Part shown: piece by piece, positions 1 through 8,633 of the stretch
Layout: the number at the start of each line of letters is the position of its first letter
Numbering within the stretch: position 1 is the first letter of the stretch
Assembly: GCA_018657625.1 (NCBI GenBank)
Contig: JABHWU010000115.1
Location: forward strand, 31,158 to 95,157
Reading direction: 5' to 3'
Source of the DNA: Deltaproteobacteria bacterium
GTDB taxonomy: Bacteria; SAR324; XYD2-FULL-50-16
Length of the DNA: 64,000 nucleotides
Translations under genes and position numbers: made by a program
Notes under the pieces: generated by a model
Databases searched by the model: none
Seen by the model: only the letters and a program-made list of their open reading frames with translations
Told to the model about the DNA's origin: nothing

Positions 1-329
1 AAGCAGCCAGAGTCATTGGATTGAATCGTAGAATTATTATGTTCAGACACATATTACCAAATACACTGACACCTGTACTTGTATTGTCAACCATTCAGGT
101 GGCACAGGCGATAATGAGTGAAGCAGCTTTGTCTTTTTTGGGTTTGGGGATGCCAATTTCACAACCATCTTTGGGTTCGTTAATCAAAGCAGGTTTTGAA
201 TATGTTTTTAGTGGTTCCTGGTGGATTACTTTATTCCCAAGTATTTTACTGATTGTCTTCACACTGGTCATTATTTTATTTGGGGACTGGTTGAGAGATA
301 CGCTAAATCCCAAATTATATAAAGGATAG
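1..329 (+). CDS. Peptide/nickel-type ABC transporter permease, C-terminal part (partial)
   Basis: This is the end of an inner-membrane permease of the DppC/OppC family. The frame is open from the window edge, so the true start lies upstream. The first visible residues form the EAA cytoplasmic loop that docks on the ATPase (AARVIGL then FRHILPN). They are followed by the family-typical LSFLGLGMP segment, a tryptophan-rich periplasmic stretch, a last membrane helix and a short tail ending DTLNPKL. The stop is 2 bases before the DppD-like ATPase, so the genes are translationally linked. The substrate cannot be read from this part. Confidence 0.9.
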   Translation, partial: AARVIGLNRRIIMFRHILPNTLTPVLVLSTIQVAQAIMSEAALSFLGLGMPISQPSLGSLIKAGFEYVFSGSWWITLFPSILLIVFTLVIILFGDWLRDTLNPKLYKG

Positions 330-331
330 AA

Positions 332-1306
332 ATGAGTCATTTACTAGAAGTAAAAAATCTGGATGTAAAATTTGCTTTACGGTTTGGTGATTTAACAGCA
401 CTCAATGATATCAGCTTTACACTAGATCCAAATGAAAAATTGGGTTTGGTGGGAGAAAGTGGTGCAGGAAAATCAGTAACAGGCTTTTCTGTGATTAATC
501 TCATCAGTAAACCCGGATATATCGCAGAAGGGTCTATTTTGTTTAAAGGAAAAGACTTAACGAAGATTTCTCCAGCCGAAATGCGTGATATTCGGGGAAA
601 TCATATCAGTATGATCTTTCAGGACCCAATGATGACATTAAATCCGGTCATGACAATCGGGTCACAAATGGTTGAAACAGTCCTGGCCCATAATAATGTC
701 ACGAAAAAGGCTGCTGAAGAAATCGCACTGGATAGGCTTAGAAAAGTATACATCCCATCACCGGAAAAGAGATTAAAGCAATATCCACATGAATGTTCTG
801 GTGGAATGCGGCAACGCATCATCATAGCAATTGCTTTGTTAACCGAACCTTCAATTATTATTGCTGATGAACCAACGACAGCATTGGATGTTACTATTCA
901 GGCAGGAATAATGGAGCTGTTGTCAGAATTATGTGAAAAAGAAAATATGGGTTTAATTTTAATTACTCATGATTTAAGTGTTGTTTCTCAAGTCACGGAT
1001 AAAATTGCTGTCATGTATGCCGGGCGAATTATTGAAGCAGGTAATACCGATGATATCATAAAATCACCTATACATCCTTATACAATTGGTTTGATTGGTT
1101 CCTTGCCGGGTGGAGATCATGCCGGAAATCGCTTGACCCAAATTCCAGGAATGATGCCTAATTTAACTGAAATCCCATCTGGTTGTGCATTTAACCCGAG
1201 ATGCGCTTTTGCGGATGAAAAATGTAAAAGCACCAGACCAGTAGCTATTCCAATAGGCAATGAAAACAGACTCGTGGCATGTCACCATATAGATCGGATA
1301 AAATGA
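332..1306 (+). CDS. dppD: Dipeptide/oligopeptide ABC transporter ATPase, DppD/OppD family
   Basis: Cytoplasmic ATPase that powers a Dpp/Opp-type importer. Walker A GESGAGKS is at residues 41-48, the Q-loop is in MIFQDPMMTLNP, the ABC signature is ECSGGMRQR, and Walker B is IIIADEPTTALD followed by ITHDLS. The C-terminal extension with a Cys cluster (GCAFNPRCAFADEKC) is the family's oligopeptide-specific tail. Length of 324 residues is normal. It follows the permease with a 2-bp gap and precedes the partner ATPase. Family assignment is firm. Peptide as substrate is only the default reading, since close relatives carry nickel, glutathione or other small solutes. Confidence 0.93.
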   Translation: MSHLLEVKNLDVKFALRFGDLTALNDISFTLDPNEKLGLVGESGAGKSVTGFSVINLISKPGYIAEGSILFKGKDLTKISPAEMRDIRGNHISMIFQDPMMTLNPVMTIGSQMVETVLAHNNVTKKAAEEIALDRLRKVYIPSPEKRLKQYPHECSGGMRQRIIIAIALLTEPSIIIADEPTTALDVTIQAGIMELLSELCEKENMGLILITHDLSVVSQVTDKIAVMYAGRIIEAGNTDDIIKSPIHPYTIGLIGSLPGGDHAGNRLTQIPGMMPNLTEIPSGCAFNPRCAFADEKCKSTRPVAIPIGNENRLVACHHIDRIK

Positions 1307-1352
1307 TAGATATTATTAGACAGTATTTTTTGGCCAAACTTCACATACATGA

Positions 1353-2375
1353 ATGAAAATGAATCAGGACAATCAGTTATTAACCATAAAAAATTTAGTA
1401 AAGCATTTCGATATTTCGGGTGGTTTTCTGGACCAGTTGAGATTTAAGAAAGGAAAAATCTCAAGAGAGAAAACGTTAGTACAGGCGGTCAATGGTGTCA
1501 GCTTCTCAATAAAAAAAGGAGAAACGCTAAGTGTGGTTGGAGAGAGTGGTTGTGGAAAATCAACTTTAGCACGCACAATATTGAGACTTTATGATCCCAA
1601 CTCCGGGGAAATTATATATGATGGTCAGAGAATTGAAGGTTTAAGTCCTGTAAAGATGTTACCATATCGCTCAAAAATGCAGATGATATTTCAGGACCCC
1701 TACGCATCTTTAAACCCCAGAATGACAGTTGCCAGAACACTGGAAGAACCTGTGGTTTTTCATAACAAATCGATGAAAAGTAAAGCAGTCAGGGAAAAAA
1801 CGGCAGAAGTGATGAACCTGGTAGGGGTGGATCCAAAGTGGGCGGATCGTTATCCACATGAATTCTCAGGTGGTCAACGACAACGCATCAGTATTGCCAG
1901 AGCCTTAATGGTAGATCCGGAATTTGTGGTCGCCGATGAACCTGTCTCTGCTTTAGATGTTTCTATTCAGGCTCAAATTCTTAATCTGATGATGGATGCA
2001 CAGGATCAACGAAAATTGACCTATCTATTCATAACCCATGATCTTTCAGTGGTGGAACACATCAGTACCAGGGTTGCTGTAATGTATTTAGGATCTCTGT
2101 GTGAAATGGCTCCGGTGAAGGAGTTGTTTACAAACCCCAAACACCCTTATACTCAGGCTTTATTAAGTTCCATTCCCAGATTAGGTGTTAAAAGAGCAAA
2201 GTTTATAAAACTAAAAGGTGAAGTTCCCACACCTATTCACTTACCCAAAGGTTGTGTCTTCCACGGGCGATGTCCCCATGCCAAGGATATCTGCAGGCAG
2301 GAGATCCCTGTCATTAAAACAATTGGAGATGAATCATCAGTTGCTTGTCATGGAATCAAAGAGGGTTGGTTATAA
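1353..2375 (+). CDS. dppF: Dipeptide/oligopeptide ABC transporter ATPase, DppF/OppF family
   Basis: Second ATPase of the importer, expected to pair with the upstream DppD-like subunit. Walker A GESGCGKS is at residues 63-70, the Q-loop is MIFQDPYASLNPRMTV, the signature is EFSGGQRQRISIARAL, and Walker B is FVVADEPVSALD. The C-terminal Cys-rich tail reads GCVFHGRCPHAKDIC. There is a basic insertion (about residues 27-45) between strand one and Walker A, which is common in OppF. The start is the first of two nearby ATG codons (1353 and 1359), and no strong ribosome-binding site separates them. It closes the visible transporter operon. Confidence 0.93.
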   Translation: MKMNQDNQLLTIKNLVKHFDISGGFLDQLRFKKGKISREKTLVQAVNGVSFSIKKGETLSVVGESGCGKSTLARTILRLYDPNSGEIIYDGQRIEGLSPVKMLPYRSKMQMIFQDPYASLNPRMTVARTLEEPVVFHNKSMKSKAVREKTAEVMNLVGVDPKWADRYPHEFSGGQRQRISIARALMVDPEFVVADEPVSALDVSIQAQILNLMMDAQDQRKLTYLFITHDLSVVEHISTRVAVMYLGSLCEMAPVKELFTNPKHPYTQALLSSIPRLGVKRAKFIKLKGEVPTPIHLPKGCVFHGRCPHAKDICRQEIPVIKTIGDESSVACHGIKEGWL

Positions 2376-2517
2376 TAAGTGGTGTCTGTTTGAAAGCTCT
2401 TTAGAACTGGTCTCGTGATTTCAAATAGATATCACAAGGTGTTATTTTTAGAAGATAAGAATGTTGTTCTCTATAATTAATTGTCAATCACTTTACTCTG
2501 CTTGGAATTTTTTATTG

Positions 2518-3240
2518 TTAACTACAATTCTCGGCTATTTTAGATCTTTGGACAAATTTATCAAATAGTATTTGCTGATCCGGATCTTCTGCTGATGTAT
2601 ATTCAGGATGCCACTGAATACCTATAAACCAGGATTCATCCTTAAACTCAATTGCTTCAATCACACCATCAGCCGATTTGGCCACAGTATTTAAACCGGT
2701 AGCTAATTTATCGATTGACTGGTGATGTAACGAGGTAACTTCGATTTCCTCTTTTTGGATGATATCAAATAAATCAGAATTTCTATCAATTGTAACATTG
2801 TGTAAAGATGGAACTCTTGGGGGTAATCGATGTTGAATCATCTCACCAAAATGATCCGGTATATGTTCAAACAAGGATCCTCCCAGTATCGTATTAATAA
2901 TTTGTATCCCTCTGCATATAGCCAAGGTTGGTATTTTTTTTGCTAAAATCAACTCGCCTAGATTTAATTCACTGGTATCTCTTTCTATATCAATATTATA
3001 TACTTTTTCATGCACCTTACCGTTATAAGTGCCTGGGTTCAAATCACCACCACCCGCTAGCACGAACCCATCTAACCGGTTGACGATATCTTCCAGATAA
3101 GTTTCACCGGGAACAATAAGCAAAGGTATTCCTCCAGCACGTCGAATACTCTCTACGTATAAAGCCGGAAGTGTAAAACTACCCTGATCATTTCGACCAT
3201 ATGTAGTGATCCCTATTAAGGGCTTTTGATTGTGTGTCAT
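2518..3240 (-). CDS. Gamma-glutamyl-gamma-aminobutyrate hydrolase family protein (class I glutamine amidotransferase fold)
   Basis: Predicted cytosolic hydrolase of the peptidase C26 family, which removes gamma-linked glutamate from gamma-glutamyl amines (PuuD type). The nucleophile elbow AICRGIQ places the catalytic Cys at residue 109. The His-Glu pair of the triad is in IQWHPEYTS (His211, Glu213). The oxyanion region FVLAGGGDLNPGTY is intact, and 240 residues is a typical length. It lies downstream of and co-oriented with the PuuA-like ligase at 3453-4820, which supports a gamma-glutamylation pathway. The true substrate is unproven. The ribosome-binding site is weak. Confidence 0.88.
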   Translation of the reverse strand: MTHNQKPLIGITTYGRNDQGSFTLPALYVESIRRAGGIPLLIVPGETYLEDIVNRLDGFVLAGGGDLNPGTYNGKVHEKVYNIDIERDTSELNLGELILAKKIPTLAICRGIQIINTILGGSLFEHIPDHFGEMIQHRLPPRVPSLHNVTIDRNSDLFDIIQKEEIEVTSLHHQSIDKLATGLNTVAKSADGVIEAIEFKDESWFIGIQWHPEYTSAEDPDQQILFDKFVQRSKIAENCS

Positions 3241-3282
3241 TCGTTACTATTATTGTATGTTCAGAATAAACCAACCCCAGAA

Positions 3283-3297
3283 GGTAACACCGTTACC
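3283..3297. promoter_or_regulatory. Candidate operator palindrome upstream of the gamma-glutamyl hydrolase gene
   Basis: GGTAAC and GTTACC form perfect 6-bp arms around a 3-bp centre, 43 bp upstream of the hydrolase start. The position suits a repressor site. The half-site GTAAC resembles the GTAAY half-sites at 5031 and 9540, but the spacing differs. The regulator is unknown. Confidence 0.35.
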
Positions 3298-3452
3298 AAT
3301 TTTATTTTGAAAACAGCAAACCAATTTGTAAGAAACAAATACTTAAATCATTTCGGTTTATTTACTTCAGTAATATTTCTTCTATAAAAAAATCCCTTTT
3401 AAAGACCTCTGTTAGATATACAAATCATCAATTCGGAGATATTTAGGATGGT

Positions 3453-4820
3453 TTAAATGATCTCGAAATATCGCTCCATTTCCCAGTCAGTGATATGTTT
3501 ATTAAACTCCCGTTGCTCCCAGATACGAGTAGCAGCATAGTGGTTGACAAACTCACTTCCAAAAAGTTCATGTGCAACACTAGATGCCTTTAATCGATTC
3601 GCAGCCTCCTGTAAAGACCTTGGTAATTGTCTTTCAATCGGGTATTTATGTTCATAAGCATTTCCCAAAATTGGAGCATCAGGTTCAATTTTATTTTCAA
3701 TCCCCCAAAGACCGGACCCCAATGCAGCAGACAAGGCGATATATGGATTGATATCAGCCGCTGTCACTCGATATTCAACACGTTGGGATTTCTGTGATCC
3801 CAATATGGCTCTAAGTGCTGTCGTTCGATTATCAATCCCCCAGCTGGCATCAGTTGGAGCCCAGAAACCAGGAATTAATCTGGTAAAGCTATTAATCGTG
3901 GGTGAACACATCGCTAATAATTCAGGCATCAATTGTTGCTGACCACCAATGAAATAACGCATAGTGTCACTAATGGTGTTTTCTTTGTCCTTATCAAAGA
4001 AAACTGATTTCCCGTTTAAATCCTGTAAGGATAGATGGATATGTCCGCTTAATCCGGGATAGTCAGGAGACCATTTAGCCATAAAAGTTGCCATCCAGTC
4101 ACGGTTTTGCGCCAAAACTTTAGTATATGTTTTAAACAGCGCTGCTTGATCTCCAGCTGAAAGAAGATCATCATAGATCAAAGCAGCCTCAATTACACCA
4201 GGTCCAGTCTCCGTATGGAGTCCTTCCAATGGGAAACCCATTTCAATACAGGTATCTAGTAGCTCTTCATAAAAATCAGAATAAACCGAATTTCTCAACA
4301 TAGAATATCCAAAAAATCCCGGTGAGATATTTTTCAAGTTTCGATACCCCTTTTCTCTCGCTGAGTCCGGTGTTTCATCAAAGACAAAAAATTCAAATTC
4401 ACAGGATGCTTTGGAAAGGAACCCCATCTTTTCAGCACGCTGTCCTATGCGTTTTAATAACCCCCTTGGACATATTTTTTCCCCTTCTTCATCGAACTCA
4501 CCTAAAAATAACAATGTATTGTTTTCATGTGGAATTTCACGACAACTCTCCGGAATAATGCGGGTAGGGATATCGCCATAACCGGTGTGCCAACCTGTAA
4601 AGGTCACATTATCATATAGTTGATCATTTGAATCCCAGCCAGCAACAACACCACAAAAACCAAAACCGCTAGTTAAAGAAGTCAGGAACTTGGCACTGGC
4701 CATATATTTTCCACGAAAGACACCATCAATATCAAAAACGCCTACTTTAACATATTCAATTTTTCGCTCATTGATGATTTTTTTTGCTTCTTCAACTGAA
4801 TTTATTTTAATAGCTGCCAT
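3453..4820 (-). CDS. Glutamine synthetase family ligase, gamma-glutamylputrescine synthetase-like
   Basis: ATP-dependent ligase of the glutamine synthetase superfamily, predicted to couple glutamate to an amine as PuuA does. The N-terminal beta-grasp region carries VKVGVFDIDGVFRGKY. The catalytic barrel holds the ATP/metal loop (SGHIHLSLQD), the glutamate-binding stretch NSFTRLIPGFWAP, the DNRTTALR arginine loop, and the late VEYRVTAADINPYIAL motif. At 455 residues it is PuuA-sized. The ATG at 4820 has a GGAG site upstream. It sits 212 bp upstream of the hydrolase and is divergent from the RpiR regulator. No PuuB oxidase or PuuC dehydrogenase is present, so the pathway is incomplete here and the amine is unknown. 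Confidence 0.87.
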   Translation of the reverse strand: MAAIKINSVEEAKKIINERKIEYVKVGVFDIDGVFRGKYMASAKFLTSLTSGFGFCGVVAGWDSNDQLYDNVTFTGWHTGYGDIPTRIIPESCREIPHENNTLLFLGEFDEEGEKICPRGLLKRIGQRAEKMGFLSKASCEFEFFVFDETPDSAREKGYRNLKNISPGFFGYSMLRNSVYSDFYEELLDTCIEMGFPLEGLHTETGPGVIEAALIYDDLLSAGDQAALFKTYTKVLAQNRDWMATFMAKWSPDYPGLSGHIHLSLQDLNGKSVFFDKDKENTISDTMRYFIGGQQQLMPELLAMCSPTINSFTRLIPGFWAPTDASWGIDNRTTALRAILGSQKSQRVEYRVTAADINPYIALSAALGSGLWGIENKIEPDAPILGNAYEHKYPIERQLPRSLQEAANRLKASSVAHELFGSEFVNHYAATRIWEQREFNKHITDWEMERYFEII

Positions 4821-5023
4821 TGCTTACTCCAGTATTATTTTAGTATCTATTCCATCGTCGAAATATTCGTAGAATGCTTAGCGTACCTTTTAAATTAAAA
4901 TAATAATCTAGTATCAAATTGATTAAGATTACGCGATCTTCACCAAAGATAAGGTTTCATTATACTTGATTACGCTCAATTTTATAATCGTTCTCTGTTT
5001 TAGATTAAAGTGAAATAAATTAG

Positions 5024-5092
5024 GTTGACTGTAATATTTATTACTTTTAAGGTTACATGTAATATTTACTACAGGATCTTTTTGTAGTCAAC
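5024..5092. promoter_or_regulatory. Composite operator between the PuuA-like gene and the RpiR regulator
   Basis: Two palindromes lie 28 bp centre to centre: GTAATATTTATTAC (5031-5044, 6-bp arms) and GTAATATTTACTAC (5059-5072). An outer inverted pair, GTTGACT (5024-5030) and AGTCAAC (5086-5092), brackets them. The block lies 76 bp before the RpiR start and about 210 bp before the PuuA-like start. It recurs with identical internal spacing at 9540-9601 upstream of the TRAP genes. RpiR-family proteins usually bind such sites cooperatively as dimers or tetramers, so autoregulation is the likely reading. Confidence 0.6.
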
Positions 5093-5167
5093 TTTTTTTA
5101 TTCCAAATATCTAATCAAATTGTTTCTAATTTGCTAGATGCAACCTTTTGTTGATTATTAAAAAAAT

Positions 5168-6040
5168 ATGGCTAAAAAAACGTCTGAATCTGACTTAAAT
5201 TCTATTTATGAATTGTTACTAAAAGATTTTGAAAGACTTACACCTACTGAACGAAAACCAGCTCGACTATTATTAGACAATTTCCCAATGGTCGGCCTGG
5301 AAACTGTGGCACAGTTTGCAAAAATGGCAAATGTCAGTGGACCAACAATCATTAGATTGGTTAATAAGTTAGGATTTAAGGGTTATGTTGCATTTCAAAA
5401 CAAGTTAAGACAGGAACTCCAAGCTCGTTTAGAGACACCCATTCAAAAAAGCGACAAGACGCAGAGAAAGCATGATTCAATCGATGAAACGATCAATAAT
5501 TTTGGTGATATCGTTTGTCAGAATATTAAACGTTCATTAAGTAATATCCCAACCTCAGAAATTAGCTCCGTTGTTCAGGCATTAAGTAATAATAAACAAT
5601 CTGTTTTTCTATTAGGGGGGCGCTATACCGACATACTAGCCCGGCATTTCTATCTCCATCTCCATGCAATTCGCAGCAACACTTGGCATATTTCAGGGCA
5701 ATCCAGTACCTGGCCCGAGTACATACTGGATATCAAAAAAAATGATATTGTCGTTATTTTTGATATCAGGCGCTACCAGAATGATGTTACTAAGTTTGCC
5801 CAAAAGGCCGTAAAACGTGGTGGTCGCATTGTTTTATTTACCGACCAATGGTTCTCCCCAATATCACACCTGGCACATCAGGTCTTTTCACTTCAGATAA
5901 AGGTCCCGTCTAATTGGGATTCATCCGTTGCCATTCTAACTTTAATCGATATTATCCTAGCGAAACTGACAAAAGACTTGTGGCTGGAAGTAAAAGATCG
6001 CCTTGAGTCACGGGAAACTATTTTTCAGAGTTTTTGTTAA
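5168..6040 (+). CDS. MurR/RpiR family transcriptional regulator
   Basis: DNA-binding regulator with an N-terminal RpiR-type winged helix-turn-helix (about residues 10-85; VAQFAKMANVSGPTIIRLVNKLGF is the recognition region) and a C-terminal SIS domain (about residues 120-270) that normally senses a phosphosugar or related metabolite. The SIS part includes SVFLLGGRYTDILA and DIVVIFDIRRYQ. Length of 290 residues is normal. It is transcribed away from the PuuA-like gene and towards the TRAP genes. Two copies of a composite palindromic element, one beside this gene and one upstream of the TRAP operon, mark its likely regulon. The effector is unknown. Confidence 0.9.
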   Translation: MAKKTSESDLNSIYELLLKDFERLTPTERKPARLLLDNFPMVGLETVAQFAKMANVSGPTIIRLVNKLGFKGYVAFQNKLRQELQARLETPIQKSDKTQRKHDSIDETINNFGDIVCQNIKRSLSNIPTSEISSVVQALSNNKQSVFLLGGRYTDILARHFYLHLHAIRSNTWHISGQSSTWPEYILDIKKNDIVVIFDIRRYQNDVTKFAQKAVKRGGRIVLFTDQWFSPISHLAHQVFSLQIKVPSNWDSSVAILTLIDIILAKLTKDLWLEVKDRLESRETIFQSFC

Positions 6041-6069
6041 AATAATAAAAGTATCACTTATAATGGAAC

Positions 6070-6102
6070 CCCTCACCCACTTTATTTAAAAGAGGGTGAG
6101 GG
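6070..6102. terminator. Bidirectional terminator-like hairpin between convergent rpiR-type and dctP genes
   Basis: CCCTCACCC (6070-6078) and GGGTGAGGG (6094-6102) form a perfect 9-bp GC-rich stem with a 15-nt loop. It lies in the 93-bp gap between two converging genes. Neither side has a clear T-run, so it may act as a weak terminator or an mRNA end stabiliser. Confidence 0.45.
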
Positions 6103-6133
6103 AACGAAAAGAGGGTAAGAAAACGAAAGTAGC

Positions 6134-7243
6134 TTAGCTGTATCGATAAGGTACACCCGCCTTTTGCATCACTTTTGAATAATCTTTAAAAATCTGAACA
6201 ACTTTTGCGGCCCGTGGGCTGCTGGAAGATATATCATCCCAGAACTCTTCAGAATCTTTAACGACGGTATCCCATTCTTCTGCCGGAATTGTTGTTAATT
6301 CCATCTTTTTACCTTCAACCCTAAGTTTTGCTTCTCCACCCCAGTACCAGATTTGTCGGTAATAGTGAGAGCTATCCATGGATAACTTAAATATTTCCTG
6401 TAAATGCGGTGGAACTTTAGCCCAGCTCTTGCTGTTAGCGAAATATGAGCCACACCAGGCACCAGTAACATTATTCAATAAGGCATAATTACAAACATCA
6501 GCCCAACCCACTTCATAGGCTTCGGTAAATCCACACCAGGCCACACCATCCAGTTCACCGGTCTGAATGGCTACTTCAATATCATCCCAGGGGAGTGTTA
6601 CAGGAACCAATCCATAGCGTGACAGGAACCTTCCAGCTGTCGGCACACCAAATACTCGTTTTCCCTTCATATCCGCCAGGCTTCTGATTGGCTTCTTCGT
6701 AAAAATATGTAGAGGATCCCATGAACCTGCGCCTAGCCATTCTACACCCCTGATTTCATCATAAGCCTCTTTCCAGATTTTATCTAAACCATAGTACTTG
6801 AACAAAACTGGCAGATCCAAACTATAACGGGTTGAGAACGGGAAATAGCCACCAAAAACATTGATATCAACAGGAGAGGCCATGGTAGCATCGTCACTTT
6901 GTACTGCATCGATGGTTCCGTTTTGCATCGCTCTGAACAGTTCACCAGTAGCTACTAGTTGATCAGCATAATACAATTCAATCTCCATTTGGCCATGGGC
7001 AGCACGATTAAAAGCCTCAATTTGGGGCTTGATCACATGAGCACCTAAAGGAGCACCTGAATATGTTTGCAACCGCCATTTAATCGGATTTGTTTTTGAG
7101 TAAATATCCGGTGCGGAGAAGGTAGTTGAAGCCGCAACAACACCAGCCGCAGCAACACCAGCCTTTTTAATAAACTCCCGACGATCATTCTTCTGAGCCA
7201 AAGGTTTAGTTACAACTTTTCCATCTTTTTTTTCATCTTTCAC
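6134..7243 (-). CDS. dctP: TRAP transporter substrate-binding protein DctP, Tat-exported
   Basis: Periplasmic solute-binding subunit of a tripartite ATP-independent importer. The N-terminus has a twin-arginine signal (DRREFIKKAG then a small hydrophobic alanine-rich stretch) ending near FSAPDIYS. The mature part has DctP features, including the conserved arginine region MKGKRVFGVP and the central DGVAWCGFTEAYEVGWAD. The GTG start at 7243 is preceded by a good AGGAG site. It is last in a dctQ-dctM-dctP operon, 64 bp after dctM with a hairpin between. The aromatic, tryptophan-rich binding region resembles the DctP branch that binds organic acids, but no ligand can be named. Confidence 0.92.
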   Translation of the reverse strand: MKDEKKDGKVVTKPLAQKNDRREFIKKAGVAAAGVVAASTTFSAPDIYSKTNPIKWRLQTYSGAPLGAHVIKPQIEAFNRAAHGQMEIELYYADQLVATGELFRAMQNGTIDAVQSDDATMASPVDINVFGGYFPFSTRYSLDLPVLFKYYGLDKIWKEAYDEIRGVEWLGAGSWDPLHIFTKKPIRSLADMKGKRVFGVPTAGRFLSRYGLVPVTLPWDDIEVAIQTGELDGVAWCGFTEAYEVGWADVCNYALLNNVTGAWCGSYFANSKSWAKVPPHLQEIFKLSMDSSHYYRQIWYWGGEAKLRVEGKKMELTTIPAEEWDTVVKDSEEFWDDISSSSPRAAKVVQIFKDYSKVMQKAGVPYRYS

Positions 7244-7277
7244 TACTTATCTCCTCTGATGTTAAAGATTGACAATT

Positions 7278-7300
7278 GACCTGATGGTGTTCATCAGGTC
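7278..7300. promoter_or_regulatory. Intercistronic hairpin between dctM and dctP
   Basis: GACCTGATG (7278-7286) and CATCAGGTC (7292-7300) form a perfect 9-bp stem with a 5-nt loop in the 64-bp dctM-dctP gap. There is no T-run, so an RNA-processing or stability element that raises binding-protein expression is more likely than a terminator. Confidence 0.4.
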
Positions 7301-7307
7301 TATGGGT

Positions 7308-8633
7308 TTAGCCTCTTGAATAGACATAATCTGGCAGCCAGAGGGCAATTTGAGGGAAAATTATGATTAGCATCAGTGCAAAAATCATAACCAACACAAA
7401 GGGAATAATAGAACGGTAAATGTCCGACAAAGAAATTTCGGGAGGTGCCATCGCCCGCATTAAAAACAAATTATACCCAAAAGGAGGTGTCATATAGGCG
7501 ATTTGACATGTTATCGTATATAGCACTCCGTACCAGATTGCATTAAAACCAAGTGACACTATCAATGGGACGTAGAGCGGCGCGACAATAACCAACATGG
7601 CTGTATCGTCCAGAAACATCCCCATTACAATGTATGACAATTGCATCATTATTAACACCTGCCAGGGAGTCAATTGCCAGTTCGTAATAAATAAGGCCTC
7701 AATTGCTTTGACCGCACCCAGACCATCAAAAATAGCCCCGAAACAAAGTGCGGCCAGGATAATCCACATAAACATACAGGATACCCCTAGTGATTTCCTA
7801 ACAGTTTCTTCAATAACTTTCCTGGTTAATCTACGCTTAAAAATAGCCGCCAATGTTGCGGCGGTTGCCCCAACAGCTGAGCTTTCAACCAGGCTGGTAA
7901 TGCCCATTAAAAATAAACCAGTCATAAAAAAGAAGATCAAAAATGGAATAATACCCGCTTTCAGATATTTTAACTTCTCTTTCAGTGGCATATCTAAATC
8001 TTCTTTACTAATGGTAGGGGCGAGTTCAGGCTGAAGCTTGCACCTGATAACGATATAGAGAATAAATAGTCCTGCCATCAATAAACCAGGGAAAACTCCG
8101 GCCAGCCAAAGCCTACCAACAGGTTGGCGGGCGATCATACCGTATAAGACCAGTACAACACTTGGTGGCACTAGTATGCCCAGGGAACTACCTGCCTGCA
8201 CCACCCCCGTAATCATTACCTTGTCATAACCCCGCCGCAGCATCTCCGGTAGTGCGATTGTCGCACCGATGGCCATGCCTGCAACGCTAAGCCCGTTCAT
8301 CGCTGAAATAACGACCATCAGACCGATGGTACCAATTGCTAGCCCTCCTTTCAGGCTACCAAACCAGACATGAAACATCTGGTATAAATCATCTGCTATG
8401 CCCGTTTCAGAAAGGATATAACCCATATAGATAAATAAAGGGAGGGTTAGCATGGGATACCAGTTAAATAACTTAAAGGCCGCATTGAAAGGCATCTCAA
8501 CAGCCCCAGTTCCGTACAGCATTAGAGCTGCTGCTGCAGAAACAAAACCGATGGCCGCAAAAATCCGCTGACCTGTTAGCAACATGACCAGCATGCCTCC
8601 AAACATCGTAATTGCAATTGCTTCGTAACTCAT
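7308..8633 (-). CDS. dctM: TRAP transporter large permease subunit DctM
   Basis: Twelve-helix-class inner-membrane subunit that carries out ion-coupled solute transport. It is strongly hydrophobic over 441 residues. It shows DctM hallmarks, including the amphipathic WYPMLTLPLFIYMGYIL region, GLSVAGMAIGATIALPEMLRRGYD, and QAGSSLGILVPPSVVLVLYG, which contributes to the ion and substrate site. Its ATG overlaps the dctQ stop by four bases (8630-8633), so the two are translationally coupled. Length is slightly above the usual 425-430 residues. Confidence 0.93.
   Translation of the reverse strand: MSYEAIAITMFGGMLVMLLTGQRIFAAIGFVSAAAALMLYGTGAVEMPFNAAFKLFNWYPMLTLPLFIYMGYILSETGIADDLYQMFHVWFGSLKGGLAIGTIGLMVVISAMNGLSVAGMAIGATIALPEMLRRGYDKVMITGVVQAGSSLGILVPPSVVLVLYGMIARQPVGRLWLAGVFPGLLMAGLFILYIVIRCKLQPELAPTISKEDLDMPLKEKLKYLKAGIIPFLIFFFMTGLFLMGITSLVESSAVGATAATLAAIFKRRLTRKVIEETVRKSLGVSCMFMWIILAALCFGAIFDGLGAVKAIEALFITNWQLTPWQVLIMMQLSYIVMGMFLDDTAMLVIVAPLYVPLIVSLGFNAIWYGVLYTITCQIAYMTPPFGYNLFLMRAMAPPEISLSDIYRSIIPFVLVMIFALMLIIIFPQIALWLPDYVYSRG

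Noticed and set aside
6070..6102. Phage or IS terminal repeat interpretation of the GGGTGAGGG hairpin
   Set aside because: It occurs once, between convergent genes, with no transposase or target duplication, so a terminator reading is simpler.
7597..8034. 145-codon frame antisense to dctM
   Set aside because: Shadow of a membrane-protein gene, with no start context or family match.
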